A DNA stretch of 64,000 nucleotides from Alistipes ihumii AP11 (GCF_025144665.1 NZ_CP102294.1:434001-498000), one strand, 5' to 3'. Positions 1-8,638 are shown, counted from the first letter of the stretch. The notes: generated by a model not told the origin, from the sequence alone. A program made the numbers and translations.

Positions 1-274
1 CGATCTGGTCGAGCACCGTATCGGGCCCGTATTGCTCCATGGCCAGGATAGCCGTCGGAACCTTCGACACCGATTCGACGCCGAACACGTAATCCGTATC
101 GCCGGCCTCGACGATCTCTCCGTCGGGCAGGCAGACCGAAATGCCGAAAAGTTGCGACGGGACATTGGCCAGAAAAGGTATGTAATCGGCATTCTTACCG
201 CCGTCGTCTCCTCTGAATTTCTCGTAAGCCTCGTTGACGGCCTCGTTCATTTGTTGAGTATCGAACTGTTGCAT
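1..274 (-). CDS. glsA: Glutaminase A (partial, C-terminal part beyond window)
   Basis: The first 91 codons of a glutaminase, which hydrolyses glutamine to glutamate and ammonia. Reading from the ATG at 274, the product carries the glutaminase A pattern NADYIPFLANVPSQLF, then FGISVCLPDGEIVEAGDTDY and the serine motif ESVSKV, the S-x-x-K pair of this serine-dependent amidohydrolase fold. The full family length is about 310 residues, so about two thirds lies outside the window. The start sits 2 bases after the gadC stop, so the two are surely cotranscribed. In this position the enzyme would supply glutamate for GadB and ammonia for proton neutralisation; that role is inferred from known glutaminase-GadC acid-resistance systems. 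Confidence 0.9.
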   Translation of the reverse strand, partial: MQQFDTQQMNEAVNEAYEKFRGDDGGKNADYIPFLANVPSQLFGISVCLPDGEIVEAGDTDYVFGVESVSKVPTAILAMEQYGPDTVLDQI

Positions 275-276
275 GA

Positions 277-1926
277 TCAAATTTTTTTATCGTTTTCGCT
301 CCGGTTGGTCGCCGTCGAACCGGTTGCCGTGGGCGATACCGGCTTGGCGGCAGAGGCTGCACCGGACGGAGCCGTTCCGGTAGCCGTCGGAGTCACGGGC
401 ACGCCTGCGGAACTCGTGCCGGCCGGAACCGCAGCCGGCTGTACGTCCTGAGCGCCTTTTTCCCAATGGAAGGGCTGAAACTCCTTGGCGGCTTCGGGGT
501 CCTGCCACGAGGGCTTGCGCGAAGCGTAGATGATGAAAGGCGCCACGACGACTACGACGCACCCGATGATCAGCACCGAGAACCATACGGCATTGCTGCC
601 GGTCGAAATCTGGCTGGGCGGAATAAAGCTCAGAATGAATGCCAGCAAAGCGCCGCAGAAGCCCAGTCCGGCGATGAACCAGATCAGTCCGTTGCCCTTG
701 CCGACACGGAACGGGCGCTCGGCTTTGGGCATCTTGTAGCGGAGCATGATCGCCGCCGTGAACATCAGCAGATACATGATCAGGTAGAGCAGCACGGTGA
801 GCTGCGAAAGAATCTGATAGAAAGACTGGACCGAAGGCATCACGACGAACAGCAGGCTCAGCACCGTCACGACGCAACCCTGAATAATCAGAATGTTACG
901 CTGCACGCCGGCCTTGTTGGCCTTCTGAAAAAACGGAGGCAGATAGCCCGCCTTGCCGACGGTGAAAATACCTTTGGAGGGACCGGCGACCCAAGTCAGC
1001 ACGCCGGCCAGCACGCCGAACATCAGCGCAACGGCAATGATCGGAGAGGCCCAGCTCATATGCAGATACTGGAAATAATTGTCGAAGCCGATCAGCAGGC
1101 TTTGCGTCAGGTTGATGTCCTTGGCCGGAATGATGAAGCCCAGCGAGAAAGTGCCCAGAACGAAAATGCAGACCGTAATCAGCGAGCCGATGAAAATGGC
1201 CTTCGGATAGTTCTTGCTCGGATTCTTGACGTCCATCACATGAATACCCATCATCTCCATGCCCGCGTAAAACAGGAAGATTCCGGAAGCCAGCACCAGG
1301 TTGTCGAACTTGGTCAGATCGGGAAAGAACCCTTGGCTCATATCCATGTTGTTGTGGCCTCCCGTACTCAGATAGACGATGCCCAGAACGATCAGCAGAC
1401 CCGCCGGAATGATCGTTCCGATCATACCCCCGATCTTGGAAATCTTGCCGACCCACGTCAGTCCCTTCAGCGCGATGAACGTAGCCAGCCAGTAGATGAC
1501 GAGCACGACGATCAGCGTGAAAATCTTGTTCGAGGCCAGCATCATGTCGTGCTGCGGATGAATGCCGATAAAGGCGATCGCCACGGCCCCGAACGTCAGC
1601 ACGGTCGGATACCAGATCGTGCTCTCGATCCACTGGAGCCAAATAGCGAGAAAGCCCGTCCGGGCGCCCATCGCCTCGCCGACCCAGCGGAACACGCCTC
1701 CCTGCTTGTCCGAGAACATCGCCGCCAGCTCGGCGGCGACCAGAGCCGTCGGAATGAGGAAAACGATGGCCGCGAACAGATAGTAAAACGCCGAAGACGG
1801 CCCGTAAACGGCTTCCGAGGGCAGTCCCCGAAGGCTTACGACGGCCGTCACGTTCATAATCGCGAGTGTCATCACACTCAATTTGAACCCTGTACCCGTA
1901 GCTGTGGTACTTTTACTTGTTGCCAT
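277..1926 (-). CDS. gadC: Glutamate:gamma-aminobutyrate antiporter GadC
   Basis: A 549-residue inner-membrane antiporter of the APC superfamily. It imports glutamate and exports GABA, completing the proton-consuming cycle with GadB. About twelve hydrophobic segments follow a short hydrophilic start, and the early stretch around LRGLPSEAVYGPSSAFYYLF is typical of GadC. The protein is longer than E. coli GadC (511 residues). The extra length is a C-terminal Ala/Pro/Thr/Gly-rich tail of about 45 residues with two near-repeats of the type V-[TS]-P-T-A-T-G. In E. coli the GadC C-terminus acts as a pH-sensitive plug; whether this low-complexity tail does so is unknown. It lies between gadB and glsA. 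Confidence 0.95.
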   Translation of the reverse strand: MATSKSTTATGTGFKLSVMTLAIMNVTAVVSLRGLPSEAVYGPSSAFYYLFAAIVFLIPTALVAAELAAMFSDKQGGVFRWVGEAMGARTGFLAIWLQWIESTIWYPTVLTFGAVAIAFIGIHPQHDMMLASNKIFTLIVVLVIYWLATFIALKGLTWVGKISKIGGMIGTIIPAGLLIVLGIVYLSTGGHNNMDMSQGFFPDLTKFDNLVLASGIFLFYAGMEMMGIHVMDVKNPSKNYPKAIFIGSLITVCIFVLGTFSLGFIIPAKDINLTQSLLIGFDNYFQYLHMSWASPIIAVALMFGVLAGVLTWVAGPSKGIFTVGKAGYLPPFFQKANKAGVQRNILIIQGCVVTVLSLLFVVMPSVQSFYQILSQLTVLLYLIMYLLMFTAAIMLRYKMPKAERPFRVGKGNGLIWFIAGLGFCGALLAFILSFIPPSQISTGSNAVWFSVLIIGCVVVVVAPFIIYASRKPSWQDPEAAKEFQPFHWEKGAQDVQPAAVPAGTSSAGVPVTPTATGTAPSGAASAAKPVSPTATGSTATNRSENDKKI

Positions 1927-1976
1927 ACGATAATTCTATTAAGCTTTTGATTAACAGTGCATAACGAACAACGAGA

Positions 1977-2009
1977 GGCTATCCGTACGCACGATGCGCA
2001 CAGATAGCC
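1977..2009 (-). other. Hairpin in the gadB-gadC intergenic spacer
   Basis: GGCTATC at 1977-1983 pairs with GATAGCC at 2003-2009, and an inner cgca/tgcg stem closes on a three-base loop. It starts 20 bases after the gadB stop. No U-rich tract follows in the direction of transcription, so it is unlikely to be a strong terminator. An mRNA processing or stability element that lets gadB and gadC accumulate differently is a reasonable guess. Confidence 0.4.
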
Positions 2010-2029
2010 CTGCATTTTCCCGCCGGAGG

Positions 2030-3466
2030 CTAACGACCCGCCTTGACATGGGTATGCGTGAAGACCTTGCCGACCACCCTCTGCTGTTTGTTCTGGGCTA
2101 CGCGAGTTTGCGTAGGATACTCGAGTTTCTCGAACTCGGTGATCGCATTCTGCATGTCCGTAAGCAGCATGTCGGTCATATCGCGGCTCATGCCCTGACG
2201 GAACACGATGCGCATCACGACATAGTTCTGAAGATTGTTAGGCAGCGTGTAGGCAGGTACCATCCAGCCGTTCTGCTGAAGAGCCGCCTGCAAATCGTAA
2301 AGCGTCCACTTGGCCGTACGGTCGTATTCGGGCTTCATGTACCAAATGAACAACGGATTCACGACGTCGTCGCTGTAGTTCTCGAACGGAGCCATCTTGC
2401 CGATCTGCTCGTGAGCGTAACGGGCGATGTCCATGCTGTTGGACTGAATCTCCTTGTAGCCTTCGAAGCCCAGGCGGATAAACTGGTAATACTGTCCGAG
2501 AATCTGCGCGGCCGGACGCGAGAAATTCAGTCCGACCTGCGTAATGTTCGCCCCCAGGTAGTTGACGCTGAACGACATTTCGTCGGGCAGGTATTTTTTG
2601 TCCTTCCATACGACCCAGCCGAGGCCCGGATATACGAGTCCGAACTTATGCCCCGAAGTGCTGATGGAGAGCACCCACTTCAGCCGGAAATCCCATTTCT
2701 TGTCCGGGTCCAGAAACGGCAGGATATAGCCGCCCGAGGCGGCATCCACATGAATCGGAATATCGTAGCCGGTCCGGGCATTGTAATCCTCCAGCGCCCG
2801 GTCGAGCGCCTCGACGTCGTCGTTCAGACCCGTCCACGTCACGCCTTCGATCGGCACGACGCAGATCGTATTTTCGTCGCACATCGAGAGAGCCAGCTGC
2901 GGATCGAGCGTCGTCTTCTCGAGCGTCAGGGGAACCGTTCGCATCTCGATCTGCCACAGCTGCGCGAACTTTTCCCACACGACCTGGAAACCGGTCGAAA
3001 TCACGAAATTCGGCTTGTCGTACGGCTTGCCCTGCGCTTTGCGCTTCGCGCGCCAGCGAAGCCACGCGGCCACGCCGCCCAACATGCAGGCTTCCGAAGA
3101 ACCGATAGCCAGCGCCCCGGCTTTCCATTTGGCCTGCTCGGGAGAGTGCCACAGATTGGCCATGATGTTGATGCAGCGGGCGGCCATTACGGCCACGCGC
3201 GGGTACTCGGTCTCGTCGATATAATTGATATCGATGGCCTCGTTCATCAGCTTCGTAGCGTAGTCGTCCATATAGGTCGTTACGAAAGTGGCCAGATTCA
3301 GGCGCGGCTGGGTCTGCGGAAAGGTCTCGTCCTTGACCATCTGATAGGCGATCTCGGGCGAGGTCGGATGCATCGGAATCGTCTCTGTCGGCGCAGAATT
3401 CCGCATTTTCTCGGAGCCGAAGATCGGCGTTTCGATCGTGGCCCTTTGTTCGTTCACATTGTTCAT
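2030..3466 (-). CDS. gadB: Glutamate decarboxylase
   Basis: A cytoplasmic PLP enzyme that converts glutamate to GABA and CO2 while consuming a proton. I place the start at the ATG at 3466 (MNNVNEQ...), giving 478 residues, close to the 466 of E. coli GadB; an in-frame upstream extension to 3637 is unlike the family. The PLP lysine is K274 in STSGHKFGLVYPGLGW, matching the ISASGHKFG motif of GadA/B, and the HVDAASGG motif with its PLP-ring aspartate is present. It is first of three genes with gadC and glsA, forming a glutamate/glutamine-dependent acid-resistance operon that also releases GABA. Confidence 0.95.
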   Translation of the reverse strand: MNNVNEQRATIETPIFGSEKMRNSAPTETIPMHPTSPEIAYQMVKDETFPQTQPRLNLATFVTTYMDDYATKLMNEAIDINYIDETEYPRVAVMAARCINIMANLWHSPEQAKWKAGALAIGSSEACMLGGVAAWLRWRAKRKAQGKPYDKPNFVISTGFQVVWEKFAQLWQIEMRTVPLTLEKTTLDPQLALSMCDENTICVVPIEGVTWTGLNDDVEALDRALEDYNARTGYDIPIHVDAASGGYILPFLDPDKKWDFRLKWVLSISTSGHKFGLVYPGLGWVVWKDKKYLPDEMSFSVNYLGANITQVGLNFSRPAAQILGQYYQFIRLGFEGYKEIQSNSMDIARYAHEQIGKMAPFENYSDDVVNPLFIWYMKPEYDRTAKWTLYDLQAALQQNGWMVPAYTLPNNLQNYVVMRIVFRQGMSRDMTDMLLTDMQNAITEFEKLEYPTQTRVAQNKQQRVVGKVFTHTHVKAGR

Positions 3467-3638
3467 ACCTTTAATTTTTAGGATTATACGATATAATTGA
3501 TTGAATAGATTCTCCTTCGACGACTCCATAAACCGTGCCACCTGCACAGTCTGCGAAAAGCGGAGCCTATGCTCCGCCTCGCGCATTCTTACCGGCATCC
3601 GCTCTTTTCCGAGGGATGCAACGGCCGATCGAAACATG

Positions 3639-3666
3639 AAAAAAGGGATGCTTAAAAAAGCATCCC
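3639..3666 (-). terminator. Intrinsic terminator after the 3712-4728 gene
   Basis: GGGATGCTT at 3645-3653 pairs perfectly with AAGCATCCC at 3658-3666 around an AAAA loop. On the minus strand the 9-bp stem is followed by six U residues (A run at 3639-3644). It lies 46 bases past the stop of the upstream minus-strand gene and insulates gadB from it. Confidence 0.85.
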
Positions 3667-3711
3667 CGAGGCGGCCGGGCGTTTCCCGCCGCAGACCCTT
3701 CCGGATACGCG

Positions 3712-4728
3712 CTACCTGTCGGCAAAGAGCGCTCCGGGCGTACCGTTTACGGCGTACGTATTCAATATCCGTCCGTACAGGTCGTACTCGTACACGACCC
3801 CGCTCCCGGTTCCCGACTTCGCATCTCCTATGTAAAGCGTATTGCGCGGCGACATGACCATACCGGTCATATCCTCGACCGCGTCGAGCGTGAAAAGGGG
3901 AGTCGGATTCAACTCGATCCGTCCTTTTTCATCCCCGACCGTAATCTCGAATACCGAGAGTTTGCCGTTCTTGAGCGCGTTGAAATACATCTCGTCGCGT
4001 TCGGAGTCGATCTCCAGATAGCCCTCCGACGCATCGATTCCCAACGCGGACAAAGAGTAATGCGCTGCCATCGTCGTGTCGGACACGCAGTACAGATAAT
4101 CGGCCGACAGGGCCCAAAGCGCGCCGAACTTATCGGACACGAGCTTGGAATCGGGCCGGGCAGGAATCCCGAGCTCGGAAGTCTGGTAAGTCTTATCCAG
4201 CTGGAAAGCGCATATCCGGTCGCCGGCTGCGGCGTATAGCTTACTGCCCGTTACGATCATTTGTCCGACCGGACGGTTGAAAAGGATTTCCTTCGTGATC
4301 TTGAAATCTTTCTCGTCGACCAGGAAGACGGCCCCCAGAGCAGCGTCCGAGACCGCCACCTGCCCGCTTTTGACCGGCACGATATACCGAAAATCCAGAT
4401 CCTCGGACATATGCGCGATCGTACCGAGCGTCGAATAATCGGAAGGTTTGACGACCCGAACGTACCCCTCGCACACGACCCATATCCAGCTGTGAACCTT
4501 CGCAATCGAATGGGCCGGGGAATTCAGCGTCAACAAATCGGGCACGATCGAGTCGTTGCGCATGACGGCCGTCACGGCATCGTTCTCGAAACTCGAGGTA
4601 CCGATCATCAGTTTGAGCAGCTTGCTGTCGGGAACGACCCGGATGTCATCCTTGGTGCTCGAACAGGAGAGCGCGCCCCAAGCGAAGATAGCGATCAGAA
4701 AGGAGGGAACGGACAATACGCTTTTCAT
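3712..4728 (-). CDS. Beta-propeller-like lipoprotein of unknown function
   Basis: A 338-residue exported protein. The N-terminus is a signal peptide ending in a plausible lipobox, GALSC, so it is probably a lipoprotein with Cys22 as anchor. The body is a run of short beta-rich units (for example IWVVCEGYVRVVKPSD, KLYAAAGDRICAFQLD, NTLYIGDAKSGTGSGVVYEY), each like a blade of a YncE- or NHL-type propeller and resembling the DUF5074-type lipoproteins common in Bacteroidales. No catalytic motif is visible. It has its own -7 box at 4797-4804 and its own terminator, so it appears monocistronic. A substrate-binding or adhesion role is only a guess. Confidence 0.75.
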   Translation of the reverse strand: MKSVLSVPSFLIAIFAWGALSCSSTKDDIRVVPDSKLLKLMIGTSSFENDAVTAVMRNDSIVPDLLTLNSPAHSIAKVHSWIWVVCEGYVRVVKPSDYSTLGTIAHMSEDLDFRYIVPVKSGQVAVSDAALGAVFLVDEKDFKITKEILFNRPVGQMIVTGSKLYAAAGDRICAFQLDKTYQTSELGIPARPDSKLVSDKFGALWALSADYLYCVSDTTMAAHYSLSALGIDASEGYLEIDSERDEMYFNALKNGKLSVFEITVGDEKGRIELNPTPLFTLDAVEDMTGMVMSPRNTLYIGDAKSGTGSGVVYEYDLYGRILNTYAVNGTPGALFADR

Positions 4729-4796
4729 AGATATTCCGAATATTTGCTTGAATACACACCGATTCGATAAGGCGGGAAAGGAAACCGCCGGCTCTG

Positions 4797-4804
4797 CAAA
4801 GTTA
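4797..4804 (-). promoter_or_regulatory. Bacteroidetes -7 promoter element (TAACTTTG)
   Basis: The minus strand reads TAACTTTG, an exact TAnnTTTG match, about 70 bases before the start of the lipoprotein gene at 4728. The -33 region is T-rich (TGTTTTC near 4823-4829) but not a perfect TTTG. Confidence 0.55.
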
Positions 4805-4907
4805 TAAAATATCTCCGTATGCGGAAAACAGCCCGGAATGGCGTGCGGGAATATACTTCAGGACTGTCCGAAAACGGACTCGCCGGCAGGCGCACCGATA
4901 TTTTTCT

Positions 4908-4915
4908 TATTTTTG
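4908..4915 (+). promoter_or_regulatory. Bacteroidetes -7 promoter element (TATTTTTG)
   Basis: An exact TAnnTTTG box lies 21 bases before the EamA start at 4937. No clear -33 TTTG is seen. The position supports the ATG at 4937 rather than the longer in-frame start at 4838, which would lie upstream of the transcription start. Confidence 0.6.
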
Positions 4916-4936
4916 CCTCCAAACAGTGTCGGCTTC

Positions 4937-5848
4937 ATGGACAGGGGAGAGGGAATATATCACATACTGGCTCTGACGGCCGTAGCAATATGGGGAACGA
5001 CTTTCGTTTCGACGAAGCTGTTGCTGGCCGAGGGGATGACGCCGGCCGAAATCATGTTTTACCGCTTTCTGATCGCCTACCTCGCGCTGAAACTGTACAA
5101 GCCGACTCTCAGACTGCCCGAAAGCTGGCGGGACGAAGCGCTATTCGCGGCGGCCGGCCTCACGGGCGGCTCGCTTTATTTTCTGACCGAGAACATGGCC
5201 CTGCAAATAACGCTCGCCTCGAACGTAGCGCTGCTGCTGGCTACCGCTCCGATTCTGACGGTCCTGCTCTCGAGACTATGGCTCGGCCGCAGCGAGCGAA
5301 TCGGACGCCCGCTTGCCGCCGGATCGGTTCTGGCGCTCGCCGGTGTCGCGCTCGTCGTCTTCAACGGGAGCTTCATTCTGAAGATACAGCCTGCGGGCGA
5401 TCTGCTCACGCTGGCTGCCGCACTGACATGGGCGCTCTATAACATCTGCCTGAAAAAGCTGGACGGACGCCACTCGACGCTCGAGATCACGCGCAAAGTA
5501 TTCTTCTACGGCGTTGTCACCCTGTTGCCCGTTTTCGCCTTCACGCCGCTCCGGTTCGACACCGCACTGTTCCGCAATCCGGTCGTGGCGGGCAACCTGC
5601 TCTTTCTGGGACTTGTGGCCTCGCTGTTCTGTTTCGCAGTCTGGAATACGGCGGTCAAGCATTTGGGCACAGTCAAAACAAGCAACTATATTTATCTCGT
5701 ACCTCTGGTGGCGCTGATCAGTTCGGCCATCGTACTGAACGAACGGATCACGCCCGTCGCTCTCGGCGGAGCCGCACTGATCCTAAGCGGAGTTTACATA
5801 GCCGAAAACGGTCGGCGCATCAGAGGACTAAAACCGATTCACCGATGA
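4937..5848 (+). CDS. EamA/DMT family transporter
   Basis: A 303-residue inner-membrane transporter of the drug/metabolite transporter superfamily, with ten hydrophobic segments in two EamA halves. The first half opens with LTAVAIWGTTFVSTKLLLAE and contains FYRFLIAYLAL; the second contains ALTWALYNICLKKL and ends with YLVPLVALISSAIVLNERIT, the usual location of the conserved P...ER motif. I chose the ATG at 4937 because the -7 box at 4908-4915 lies just upstream. The substrate cannot be told from sequence. The stop overlaps the next gene by ATGA, starting a four-gene operon. Confidence 0.9.
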   Translation: MDRGEGIYHILALTAVAIWGTTFVSTKLLLAEGMTPAEIMFYRFLIAYLALKLYKPTLRLPESWRDEALFAAAGLTGGSLYFLTENMALQITLASNVALLLATAPILTVLLSRLWLGRSERIGRPLAAGSVLALAGVALVVFNGSFILKIQPAGDLLTLAAALTWALYNICLKKLDGRHSTLEITRKVFFYGVVTLLPVFAFTPLRFDTALFRNPVVAGNLLFLGLVASLFCFAVWNTAVKHLGTVKTSNYIYLVPLVALISSAIVLNERITPVALGGAALILSGVYIAENGRRIRGLKPIHR

Positions 5849-6378
5849 ACGAACTGAACATCCGCCCTGCCGGGCCGGAAGACTCGGCCACGATTTACGG
5901 ATTCATCATGAAAATGGCCCGCTACGAAAAGCTCGAGAGCGAAGTGGATACGACCGAGCAAGCACTCCGCAAATCCCTTTTTGAAGAAAGACAGGCGGAA
6001 GTCGTGCTGGGCGAGCTGAACGGGCGACCCGTAGGGTTCGCTCTGTTCTTCCATAACTTCTCGACTTTCCGGGGACAACGCGGTCTCTATCTGGAAGACA
6101 TATACGTCGACGAGGAGTACAGAGGGCGCGGATACGGGAAAAGGCTGCTGCTTCATTTGGTCAAGCTCGCCGCCGAGCGGCGCTGCCGGAGGATGGAGTG
6201 GGTCGTACTGGATTGGAACGCACCGTCGATCGCCTTCTACCGTTCGCTCGGAGCCGTGCCGATGGACGAATGGACGGTTTTCCGCCTGACCGAAGACAAA
6301 ATCAGAGAACTGGCCGCCGGGCAGACGGAGCAGGCCGTCCCGAAACGGGTTCCGTCGCCCGGACATCGAAAGGCATAA
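5845..6378 (+). CDS. GNAT family N-acetyltransferase
   Basis: A 177-residue cytoplasmic acetyltransferase. The acetyl-CoA-binding motif A is clear as VDEEYRGRGYGKRLL (Q/R-x-x-G-x-G/A form), after LEDIYVDEEY on beta strand 4, and motif B is DWNAPSIAFYRSLGA. The layout, with FIMKMARYEKLE near the start and the DWN...AFYRSLGA stretch, resembles spermidine/spermine-type (SSAT-like) GNATs, so a small amine is a possible acceptor; this is inference. About 25 hydrophilic C-terminal residues extend past the core. It overlaps the transporter stop by 4 bases. Confidence 0.9.
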   Translation: MNELNIRPAGPEDSATIYGFIMKMARYEKLESEVDTTEQALRKSLFEERQAEVVLGELNGRPVGFALFFHNFSTFRGQRGLYLEDIYVDEEYRGRGYGKRLLLHLVKLAAERRCRRMEWVVLDWNAPSIAFYRSLGAVPMDEWTVFRLTEDKIRELAAGQTEQAVPKRVPSPGHRKA

Positions 6379-6395
6379 CAGGAATCAAAAAACAG

Positions 6396-6941
6396 ATGCA
6401 AAGTATGGTTATCGACGAAAGAGAGTGCCGCAAGGAGACCGTTGCGGAAGTCGCCCGGCAGATCATGATCGCCGGACGCACGGCCCCCAAGGGCAAGGGT
6501 ATCGACCTGATCGAGATCGTCGCGGTCACCGGCGAGACGATCGAGGCTCTGGCCGAGGCGACCCGCCTCGCGTCGGAGCAGACCGGCATGAAATTTTTCC
6601 TGCGCGACGCCGAAAACATCCGTCAGGCCGACGCCGTCATTCTGGTCGGAACGCGCCTGCAATCCCTGTCGCTCAATTGCGGTTACTGCGGTTATCCGAC
6701 CTGCGAGAAAAAGAACGGCCATCCGGCCGCTCCCTGCGCGCTGAACATGGTCGATCTGGGCATCGCCATCGGCTCGATGACGGCCAAGGCCGCCGACCTG
6801 AGGGTCGACAACCGCGTGATGTTCTCGGCAGGCAAGGCGGCCCCGAGCATCGGACTGCTCGCCGGATGCCACTCGATCTACGCCATTCCGCTGAGCGTCT
6901 CCTCGAAGAACCCGTTTTTCGATCGGGCATCCACCCGCTAA
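6396..6941 (+). CDS. DUF2148 ferredoxin-domain-containing protein
   Basis: A 181-residue protein matching the DUF2148 pattern: the Cys cluster CGYCGYPTCEKKNGHPAAPC at about residues 94-113, followed by ALNMVDLGIAIGSM. These cysteines resemble the four-Fe ligand set of small ferredoxin-like domains, so an Fe-S role is likely, though the family has no established function. The start at 6396 (MQSMVIDE) is 17 bases after the GNAT stop and gives the usual family N-terminus. It is followed 11 bases later by an M24 peptidase. Confidence 0.85.
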   Translation: MQSMVIDERECRKETVAEVARQIMIAGRTAPKGKGIDLIEIVAVTGETIEALAEATRLASEQTGMKFFLRDAENIRQADAVILVGTRLQSLSLNCGYCGYPTCEKKNGHPAAPCALNMVDLGIAIGSMTAKAADLRVDNRVMFSAGKAAPSIGLLAGCHSIYAIPLSVSSKNPFFDRASTR

Positions 6942-6952
6942 ATCCGACCGCC

Positions 6953-8128
6953 ATGTATGATATCGAACTGAAGAACGAACTGGAAAGACGCTGGAGCTCC
7001 GTGCGGGAAGAGCTCGCCCGACAGCAGGCCGACGCGCTGCTCGTAACCACGAACGTCAACCTGTACTACGTCAGCGGACGCGTATTCGCCGGCATGGCAT
7101 ATATCCCCAGCGAGGGCGAACCGCTCTTTTTCGTCCGCCGGCCTGTCGGCCTGAAAGGGGAAAACGTCCTGTACATCCGCAAGCCGGAGGAGATAGGCGA
7201 TCGCCTCCGGGAGCGTGGGATCGCCCTCCCTCGGAAACTGTTGCTGGAAACCGACTCTATTCCGATGGGCGAATACCTCCGCTACGAAAAAATCTTCTCT
7301 CCGGAGCAGATCGGCAACGGGACCCGGCTGCTGCGCACGGTGCGAAGCGTCAAGACGCCTTTCGAGCTCGGGCGGCTCCGGCTGTCGGGCCGGCTCCATG
7401 CCGAGGTCTACCGAAGAATTCCCGAATTGTTCCGGCCCGGCATGACCGATCTGGAACTGTCGGTCGAGATCGAGCGGGAGAGCCGTCTGAAAGGCTCGCG
7501 CGGCATTTTCCGCATATTCGGCCAAAGCATGGAAATCTTCGGCGGGAGCGTGCTGGCCGGAGACAATGCCGACACGCCATCGCCTTACGATTTCGCGCTC
7601 GGCGGCGGAGGCCTCGACACGTCGCTGCCGGTCGGGGCGAACGGCACGGTCCTGAGCGACGGCATGAGCGTCATGGTTGATATGGGAGGCAATTTTACAG
7701 GTTACATGACCGACATGACGCGCGTATTCTCGGTGGGAGAGCTCCCGGATCTGGCATACAGAGCCCACGACGCTTCTCTGGAAATTCAGCGCAGAATCGC
7801 CGAGGCCGCACGGCCCGGTACGCCGGCATCCGAGCTTTACGTCATCGCCGTACATACGGCCGCCGAGGCCGGACTATCGGAATACTTCATGGGGCACCGC
7901 CAGCAGGCAGGCTTCGTCGGACATGGCATCGGCATCGAAATCAACGAGATGCCCGTGCTGGCTCCCCGCTCGAAGGAAATCCTTGCGGAGGGCATGGTTT
8001 TCGCGCTCGAGCCGAAGTTCGTCATTCCCGGCGTAGGAGCAGTCGGCATCGAGAACAGCTTCGCCGTGACGGCCGGCGGGCTCGAAAAGCTGACGCCGAT
8101 GGACGAAGAAATCGTCCCGTTGGCATGA
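6953..8128 (+). CDS. M24 family metallopeptidase (Xaa-Pro aminopeptidase-like)
   Basis: A 391-residue cytoplasmic pita-bread peptidase. The N-terminal creatinase-like domain (about residues 1-135) is followed by the M24 domain with the dinuclear-metal ligands in order: VMVDMGG (Asp), YMTDMTRVF (Asp), GHGIGIEINEMPVL (His), ALEPKF (Glu) and GIENSFAV (Glu). The GHGIG context is typical of prolidases and Xaa-Pro aminopeptidases, which cut peptides next to proline. It is the last gene of the EamA-GNAT-DUF2148-M24 operon and ends just before a strong palindromic terminator. Confidence 0.92.
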   Translation: MYDIELKNELERRWSSVREELARQQADALLVTTNVNLYYVSGRVFAGMAYIPSEGEPLFFVRRPVGLKGENVLYIRKPEEIGDRLRERGIALPRKLLLETDSIPMGEYLRYEKIFSPEQIGNGTRLLRTVRSVKTPFELGRLRLSGRLHAEVYRRIPELFRPGMTDLELSVEIERESRLKGSRGIFRIFGQSMEIFGGSVLAGDNADTPSPYDFALGGGGLDTSLPVGANGTVLSDGMSVMVDMGGNFTGYMTDMTRVFSVGELPDLAYRAHDASLEIQRRIAEAARPGTPASELYVIAVHTAAEAGLSEYFMGHRQQAGFVGHGIGIEINEMPVLAPRSKEILAEGMVFALEPKFVIPGVGAVGIENSFAVTAGGLEKLTPMDEEIVPLA

Positions 8129-8165
8129 TTCCGTCCGAAAACGCGAACCCTGTTGAACTGAAAGC

Positions 8166-8193
8166 GAAAGCGCGACCGTACGGTCGCGCTTTC
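8166..8193. terminator. Perfect 28-base palindrome, probable bidirectional terminator
   Basis: The 14-base half site GAAAGCGCGACCGT at 8166-8179 is followed directly by its exact complement. It lies between the M24 gene (plus) and the Cys-rich gene (minus), both ending here, and the stem ends in AAA/TTT so each transcript gets a short U run. It probably serves both convergent genes. Confidence 0.65.
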
Positions 8194-8219
8194 GTCATGG
8201 CATAGTCCGTTCCGCGGGC

Positions 8220-8537
8220 CTACCTTCTGCCGCAGCAATGACCGGCAGGCCGGCAATGGCGCGCAGGCCGGCAATCGCGTTTGGCGTCCGACGGACATTC
8301 GCTTCTGCAGTGTTCCGCATAGGCGCACGTCGAGCAATCGGCGCACCGGTCTTTCCTGCACTCGTCGCCACAGGCGCAGTCCGCGCAGTAGCCTCTGCTA
8401 TGATCGCAATCTTGAGGGCAGCATTCGGTCGTAGTCTTGGTCTTAGGCTCGGTCGTTTTCTTGGGACCTTGCGCCATCGAGATCGTAAACAACGCTACGA
8501 CAAAGACAGAAACCAGAAACAACAGCTTTTTTCTCAT
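8220..8537 (-). CDS. Small cysteine-rich exported protein
   Basis: A 105-residue protein not recognised as a named family. It starts at the ATG at 8537, behind an AAAGGA stretch that acts as an unusually good ribosome-binding site for this phylum. A signal peptide (MRKKLLFLVSVFVVALFTISMAQ) precedes a Lys/Thr-rich spacer and a tail with 16 cysteines in about 70 residues, many spaced C-x2-C or C-x3-C. The spacing recalls metal-binding or multiply disulfide-bonded peptides. It ends in an Arg/His/Cys-rich stretch with two RP-A-x-H-C units. A periplasmic or secreted metal-binding role is plausible but unproven. Confidence 0.7.
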   Translation of the reverse strand: MRKKLLFLVSVFVVALFTISMAQGPKKTTEPKTKTTTECCPQDCDHSRGYCADCACGDECRKDRCADCSTCAYAEHCRSECPSDAKRDCRPARHCRPAGHCCGRR

Positions 8538-8638
8538 CGTCCTTTCTTTTTTAATAATCAAAACGCAGGCGGCCCGATCCTCGCCGGTCCGCACGATAAG
8601 AACGGCCGACGGCTTCATCGTATTATCCGCCACCTGCA

